This document shows positions 6,273 through 8,414 of a stretch of DNA of 8,414 nucleotides, piece by piece (within the stretch, counting starts at the first letter, position 1; each line of letters opens with the position of its first letter). The notes under the pieces were generated by a model. The model ran no database searches and was not told the origin of the DNA. It saw only the letters and a program-made list of their open reading frames with translations. A program made the translations under genes and the position numbers. Source of the stretch: Thermoplasmata archaeon (GTDB taxonomy: Archaea > Thermoplasmatota > Thermoplasmata > Thermoplasmatales > GCA-001856825); assembly GCA_021793855.1 (NCBI GenBank), contig JAJYRY010000041.1, positions 1 through 8,414 of the forward strand, written 5' to 3'.

Positions 6273-7220
6273 ATGGAAATCCGTAAGTCGGGGGAGAGAA
6301 AGCTCATTGAAAAGATATGGAGGATTTTTGGAGAGAAAAATGAGGACGAGGACGTGCACTTTTTATACCTTGGGGACAAATACCTCCTCCTGGCAGTAGA
6401 CACCATAAACGAAAGGTACCATTTTGATCGTTCATGGAACCCTGGCTCCATAGGGAAGTTCCTCGTAGACATAAATTTGAGCGATATCGCGGCAAAGAAC
6501 GGGAAACCTTTAGAGATGATGGTATCCTTCTCATTCCCCCGGGAATTGGAGGAGCGATGGGTAACAAAAATGGTCAGCGGAATTAAGAGAGAACTGAAGA
6601 AGTACGACGTGAAATTCTCAGGTGGAGACCTAAAGGAATCAGACAGGATTTCGCTGACAGGAATGGTTATCGGGGAAGTCCAAAAGGGGAAAGAATTCAG
6701 AAGAAGTGGTGCGAGACCTGGAGATTATGTTTACATATCGGCCAAAATTGGCAGGAATGAGAGAGCGATCATTGATTACTACAGGGGTAAATCTACGAAA
6801 CCCGAGAGAATAATAGAAATTACACCTAGACTTGACTTGCTTGGAAAATTGGGCACGCTGAAAATAACATCGTGCATTGACAATTCAGATGGTATATACA
6901 AGTCTCTTGGCCTGCTGTCTAAGATGAGTGGAGTGATGATAAGAATAGTGAGGGACGTATCTGAAAATTCCAGGAACGAGGAAGAGAGGGAAGCGATATA
7001 TGCAATGGGGGGAGATTACGAGCTCATCTTCACTTCACCTCAGAAACTGAGTGATTTCCCCCTAATAGGTAAGGTAATGAAGGGAAAAGGGGTAGTGGAT
7101 ATTAACGGAAAAGCGAAGATTCCAGATGGATTCGACCACTTTAGGTCGACTCCAAGGAGAGTAAAGAATTCCTCTGGGGAAAAAGGAGATTATAAGAAAT
7201 GGAAAAAATTATTAGACTGA
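6273..7220 (+). CDS. thiL: Thiamine-monophosphate kinase ThiL
   Basis: ThiL phosphorylates thiamine monophosphate with ATP to give the cofactor thiamine diphosphate, the last step of thiamine synthesis in many archaea and bacteria. The 315-residue protein has the AIR-synthase/PurM-like two-domain fold. Visible motifs are A-V-D-T-I-N-E-R-Y-H-F (41-51, normally S-T-D-x-x-V-E-x-x-H-F), N-L-S-D-I-A-A-K-N-G-K-P (68-79), S-G-G-D (116-119), C-I-D-N-S-D-G-I (201-208) and M-G-G-D-Y-E-L-I-F-T (245-254, normally G-G-E-D-Y-E-L). Metal-ligand aspartates D43, D71, D119, D203, D206 and D248 are retained. Several flanking positions deviate from the consensus, and the C-terminus carries a Lys-rich tail. ATG 6273 is preferred to the adjacent GTG 6270. 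A phosphatase-like gene follows after 24 nt. A related PurM-like kinase is possible but less likely. Confidence 0.88.
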   Translation: MEIRKSGERKLIEKIWRIFGEKNEDEDVHFLYLGDKYLLLAVDTINERYHFDRSWNPGSIGKFLVDINLSDIAAKNGKPLEMMVSFSFPRELEERWVTKMVSGIKRELKKYDVKFSGGDLKESDRISLTGMVIGEVQKGKEFRRSGARPGDYVYISAKIGRNERAIIDYYRGKSTKPERIIEITPRLDLLGKLGTLKITSCIDNSDGIYKSLGLLSKMSGVMIRIVRDVSENSRNEEEREAIYAMGGDYELIFTSPQKLSDFPLIGKVMKGKGVVDINGKAKIPDGFDHFRSTPRRVKNSSGEKGDYKKWKKLLD

Positions 7221-7233
7221 CGAATCAATAACT

Positions 7234-7239
7234 GGGTGA
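7234..7239 (+). promoter_or_regulatory. Ribosome binding site that favours a TTG start for the histidine phosphatase
   Basis: GGGTGA is followed by TTTCA (5 nt) and TTG at 7245, the same geometry seen at rrp41 and rrp42. An in-frame GTG at 7236, three codons upstream, is part of this Shine-Dalgarno and is therefore unlikely to be the start. Confidence 0.6.
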
Positions 7240-7244
7240 TTTCA

Positions 7245-7817
7245 TTGATAAAGAAACTACTGCTTATGAGACACGGAGAAAGTTTTGCCAACGTTAACAA
7301 TATAATCTCAGAGGACTTGGATAAATATCCGCTAACCGACAGGGGGGTTGAACAGATACTCTTTTCTGCAGAGCAACTGAAGGGACTGAAATTTAAAGGG
7401 ATTGTCTGCAGCCCGCTGCTCAGGACCAGACAGACAGCTAAAACACTGGGAGAAGTAGTAGGGTTGAAGGTCGTAGAGAACAACAAGATAAGAGAGTCAG
7501 GTCTTGGACCGTATAACGGTTACAGAGTGGATGAGGTACCTAAGCTCAAGAGGGAGGATCTTGGCATGGAAACGTGGGATTCTCAACTGGAAAGGATGAG
7601 AAGTGCCCTGAACGACTATGATGGAACGTACATATTTGTTAGTCACGCCCTTCCAATAAGGGTCCTCACAGCGAGTTTCCTCGGGCTTGATGAGAGGGAG
7701 AGTTTCGGAATTGACATCAAGCTTGCGTCCATGACAGCTATAGACGTGGAGAAAAGTAAGGTTGTCTCAATTGGGACGCTCCTTCTAACCGACAGGATAA
7801 AGAAGCTATTTTCCTAA
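7245..7817 (+). CDS. Histidine phosphatase (phosphoglycerate mutase-like) family protein
   Basis: This 190-residue single-domain enzyme belongs to the histidine phosphatase superfamily, which transfers phosphate through a phosphohistidine intermediate. The nucleophile motif is L-M-R-H-G-E-S with R9/H10. The other catalytic-pocket residues are R60 in C-S-P-L-L-R-T-R-Q-T-A, E84 in I-R-E-S-G-L-G, and the second histidine H134 in F-V-S-H-A-L-P-I-R-V. The short length and absence of mutase-specific insertions favour a phosphatase (CobC-like or broad-specificity) over a cofactor-dependent phosphoglycerate mutase, but the substrate cannot be read from the sequence. The TTG 7245 start is chosen from the Shine-Dalgarno spacing. 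It follows thiL by 24 nt on the same strand and is probably co-transcribed with it, so a phosphorylated thiamine-pathway compound is one possible substrate. It ends with tandem stops TAA-TAG. Confidence 0.88.
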   Translation: MIKKLLLMRHGESFANVNNIISEDLDKYPLTDRGVEQILFSAEQLKGLKFKGIVCSPLLRTRQTAKTLGEVVGLKVVENNKIRESGLGPYNGYRVDEVPKLKREDLGMETWDSQLERMRSALNDYDGTYIFVSHALPIRVLTASFLGLDERESFGIDIKLASMTAIDVEKSKVVSIGTLLLTDRIKKLFS

Positions 7818-7880
7818 TAGATTGGCAGTTCGTTGCACCGAATATTGATGTCAGTCGTATTGACGCACAACACGGGCTGA

Positions 7881-7903
7881 AATAAAGGGGAAAGAAAACA
7901 GAA
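7881..7903 (-). terminator. Candidate T-rich archaeal terminator of the PPC-domain gene
   Basis: Read on the minus strand this is a pyrimidine tract (TTCTGTTTTCTTTCC followed by CCTTTATT) about 110 nt downstream of the stop of the PPC-domain gene. Archaeal termination mainly uses T-rich non-template tracts, so this is the best terminator candidate in the spacer. No comparable T run is seen on the plus strand after the histidine phosphatase gene. Confidence 0.35.
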
Positions 7904-7914
7904 GGTTAGAATCA

Positions 7915-7944
7915 AGGATACCGTCGGTAAATTACTGGTATCCT
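7915..7944. repeat. Perfect 8-bp inverted repeat (hairpin 1) in the convergent spacer
   Basis: AGGATACC (7915-7922) pairs exactly with GGTATCCT (7937-7944) around a 14-nt loop, which could pair internally (GTA with TAC). It lies between convergent genes, so it may be part of a bidirectional 3' end, a processing site, or a structured RNA. The symmetry is seen directly; the function is unknown. Confidence 0.6.
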
Positions 7945-7961
7945 CAAAGTTCCAACAGTGA

Positions 7962-7987
7962 GACGGGTTCCTTATCGTGAACCCGTC
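7962..7987. repeat. Perfect 9-bp inverted repeat (hairpin 2) in the convergent spacer
   Basis: GACGGGTTC (7962-7970) pairs exactly with GAACCCGTC (7979-7987) around an 8-nt loop, CTTATCGT. It begins 17 nt after hairpin 1. The stem is GC-rich compared with the surrounding spacer. It is not followed by a T run on the plus strand; on the minus strand hairpin 1 and then the T-rich tract follow. It may act in 3'-end formation of either convergent transcript or belong to a small RNA. Confidence 0.65.
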
Positions 7988-8010
7988 CATTATGCTTTAA
8001 GTGTCAAGGT

Positions 8011-8414
8011 CTAATCAAATGTTAACTCCTTTAACCCAGAATTCGGATTTAATTCCCTCTTTAACACGACCTCTTCTAGCCTTAGGATATGAATCTCCAT
8101 GAGAGGGTCTGCGGTTCCTGAAAAGAAATGCCCTCCCTTGACTGAATGATCGCTGATGGCTACTGATGTGTGAATGTGAAGCCTAGGTTCGTTGGAGGAT
8201 ATTGTTCCGTGGAAGGATACTACCTCTCCTGGCATCTGTAATTTTGCCTTCTCGTACTCCTTTCCATTCCAGTAACCCACTTCGAGATCCCTTATCATTC
8301 CTATTCCATATTCTATCAGTCCTGAAAAGATACCATAGTCATCTAGAACTTGAGAAATCGATTCTCCAACATCGTCACCTTTTTCAAGCTTGACTACGAT
8401 GTAGTTTTTCTCTA
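8011..8414 (-). CDS. PPC/DUF296 domain protein, N-terminus beyond window
   Basis: The 133 visible residues form an almost complete PPC (plant and prokaryote conserved, DUF296) domain, a small trimer-forming fold. Archaeal and bacterial members stand alone, while plant members are fused to AT-hooks. Diagnostic features are V-V-K-L-E-K-G-D-D-V-x-E-S-I near the start, G-L-I-E-Y-G-I-G, P-G-E-V-V-S-F-H-G-T-I (residues 61-71), and the three-histidine metal-binding signature L-H79-I-H81-T-S-V-A-I-S-D followed by V-K-G-G-H95-F. The frame is open to the window edge at 8414; from the usual length of about 140 residues only a few N-terminal residues are missing. An internal ATG at 8298 is not the start, because conserved PPC sequence continues upstream of it. 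The biochemical role of prokaryotic members is unsettled; DNA binding has been proposed from the plant proteins. It converges on the histidine phosphatase gene. Confidence 0.87.
   Translation of the reverse strand, partial: EKNYIVVKLEKGDDVGESISQVLDDYGIFSGLIEYGIGMIRDLEVGYWNGKEYEKAKLQMPGEVVSFHGTISSNEPRLHIHTSVAISDHSVKGGHFFSGTADPLMEIHILRLEEVVLKRELNPNSGLKELTFD

Larger units (their letters stand above)
7818..8010. other. Convergent intergenic spacer without a credible gene
   Basis: This 193-nt spacer separates the stop of the plus-strand histidine phosphatase gene from the stop of the minus-strand PPC-domain gene. It holds the two hairpins and the minus-strand T-rich tract described separately. 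I see no tRNA-like fold and no convincing box C/D or H/ACA guide RNA. A minus-strand open frame of 58 codons (7814-7990) crosses it, but it has no ribosome binding site and no recognisable sequence. Confidence 0.7.

Noticed and set aside
7245..7817. Identification of the histidine phosphatase as phosphoglycerate mutase or CobC.
   Set aside because: The catalytic residues define the superfamily only. There are no cobalamin genes nearby and no mutase-specific segments, so no specific substrate or gene symbol is justified.
7846..7880. Possible box C/D guide RNA on the plus strand (TGATGTC near 7846 and CTGA near 7877).
   Set aside because: Box C is imperfect, no clear D'/C' pair lies between, and no terminal stem is seen. 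The match is too weak to report as an RNA gene.
7814..7990. Minus-strand open frame of 58 codons crossing the convergent spacer, starting at ATG 7990.
   Set aside because: It has no ribosome binding site, its sequence matches nothing I recognise, it overlaps the end of the histidine phosphatase gene, and both hairpins fall within it. It is probably a chance open frame.

Overview
The window is a stretch of archaeal chromosome, most likely from the class Thermoplasmata. Every recognisable gene is an archaeal or archaeo-eukaryotic information-processing or housekeeping gene. The proteasome alpha subunit starts and reads much like that of Thermoplasma acidophilum (M-Q-x-x-Q-M-A-Y-D-R-A-I-T-V-F-S-P-D-G-R-L-F-Q). 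Several genes carry an AGGTGA ribosome binding site, and other starts look leaderless. The genus is an inference. I see no insertion sequence, CRISPR array, tRNA, rRNA or other sign of recent transfer.

The left half (1-4723, minus strand) is one tightly packed series in the transcribed order psmA, sdo1, rrp4, rrp41, rrp42, rpl37ae (eL43), rpoP, pus10. No gap exceeds 12 nt, two junctions overlap by 8 nt, and pus10 is cut by the left window edge. This is a version of the archaeal proteasome-exosome superoperon predicted from comparative genomics. It joins protein degradation (PsmA), 3'-5' RNA degradation (the Rrp41/Rrp42 ring with its Rrp4 cap), ribosome maturation (SDO1/SBDS), a ribosomal protein, an RNA polymerase subunit and a tRNA pseudouridine synthase. 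A TATA-like element with a short leader lies upstream of psmA.

Upstream of it (4800-6232, minus strand) are the diphthamide-biosynthesis methyltransferase DphB and an SbcD/Mre11-like archaeal phosphoesterase, coupled by an ATGA overlap. A 40-nt divergent spacer (6233-6272) separates them from a plus-strand pair (6273-7817): thiamine-monophosphate kinase ThiL and a histidine-phosphatase-family enzyme. A 193-nt convergent spacer (7818-8010) contains two perfect hairpins and a minus-strand T-rich tract but no credible gene. The right edge holds a nearly complete PPC/DUF296-domain protein on the minus strand.

I found no strong candidate for an undescribed system; this is mainly a conserved housekeeping region. 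The points most worth a second look are the twin hairpins in the convergent spacer, the SD evidence that several genes start at TTG or GTG codons that automatic calling may miss, the C-x-C spacing in RpoP, and the ThiL-phosphatase pairing.
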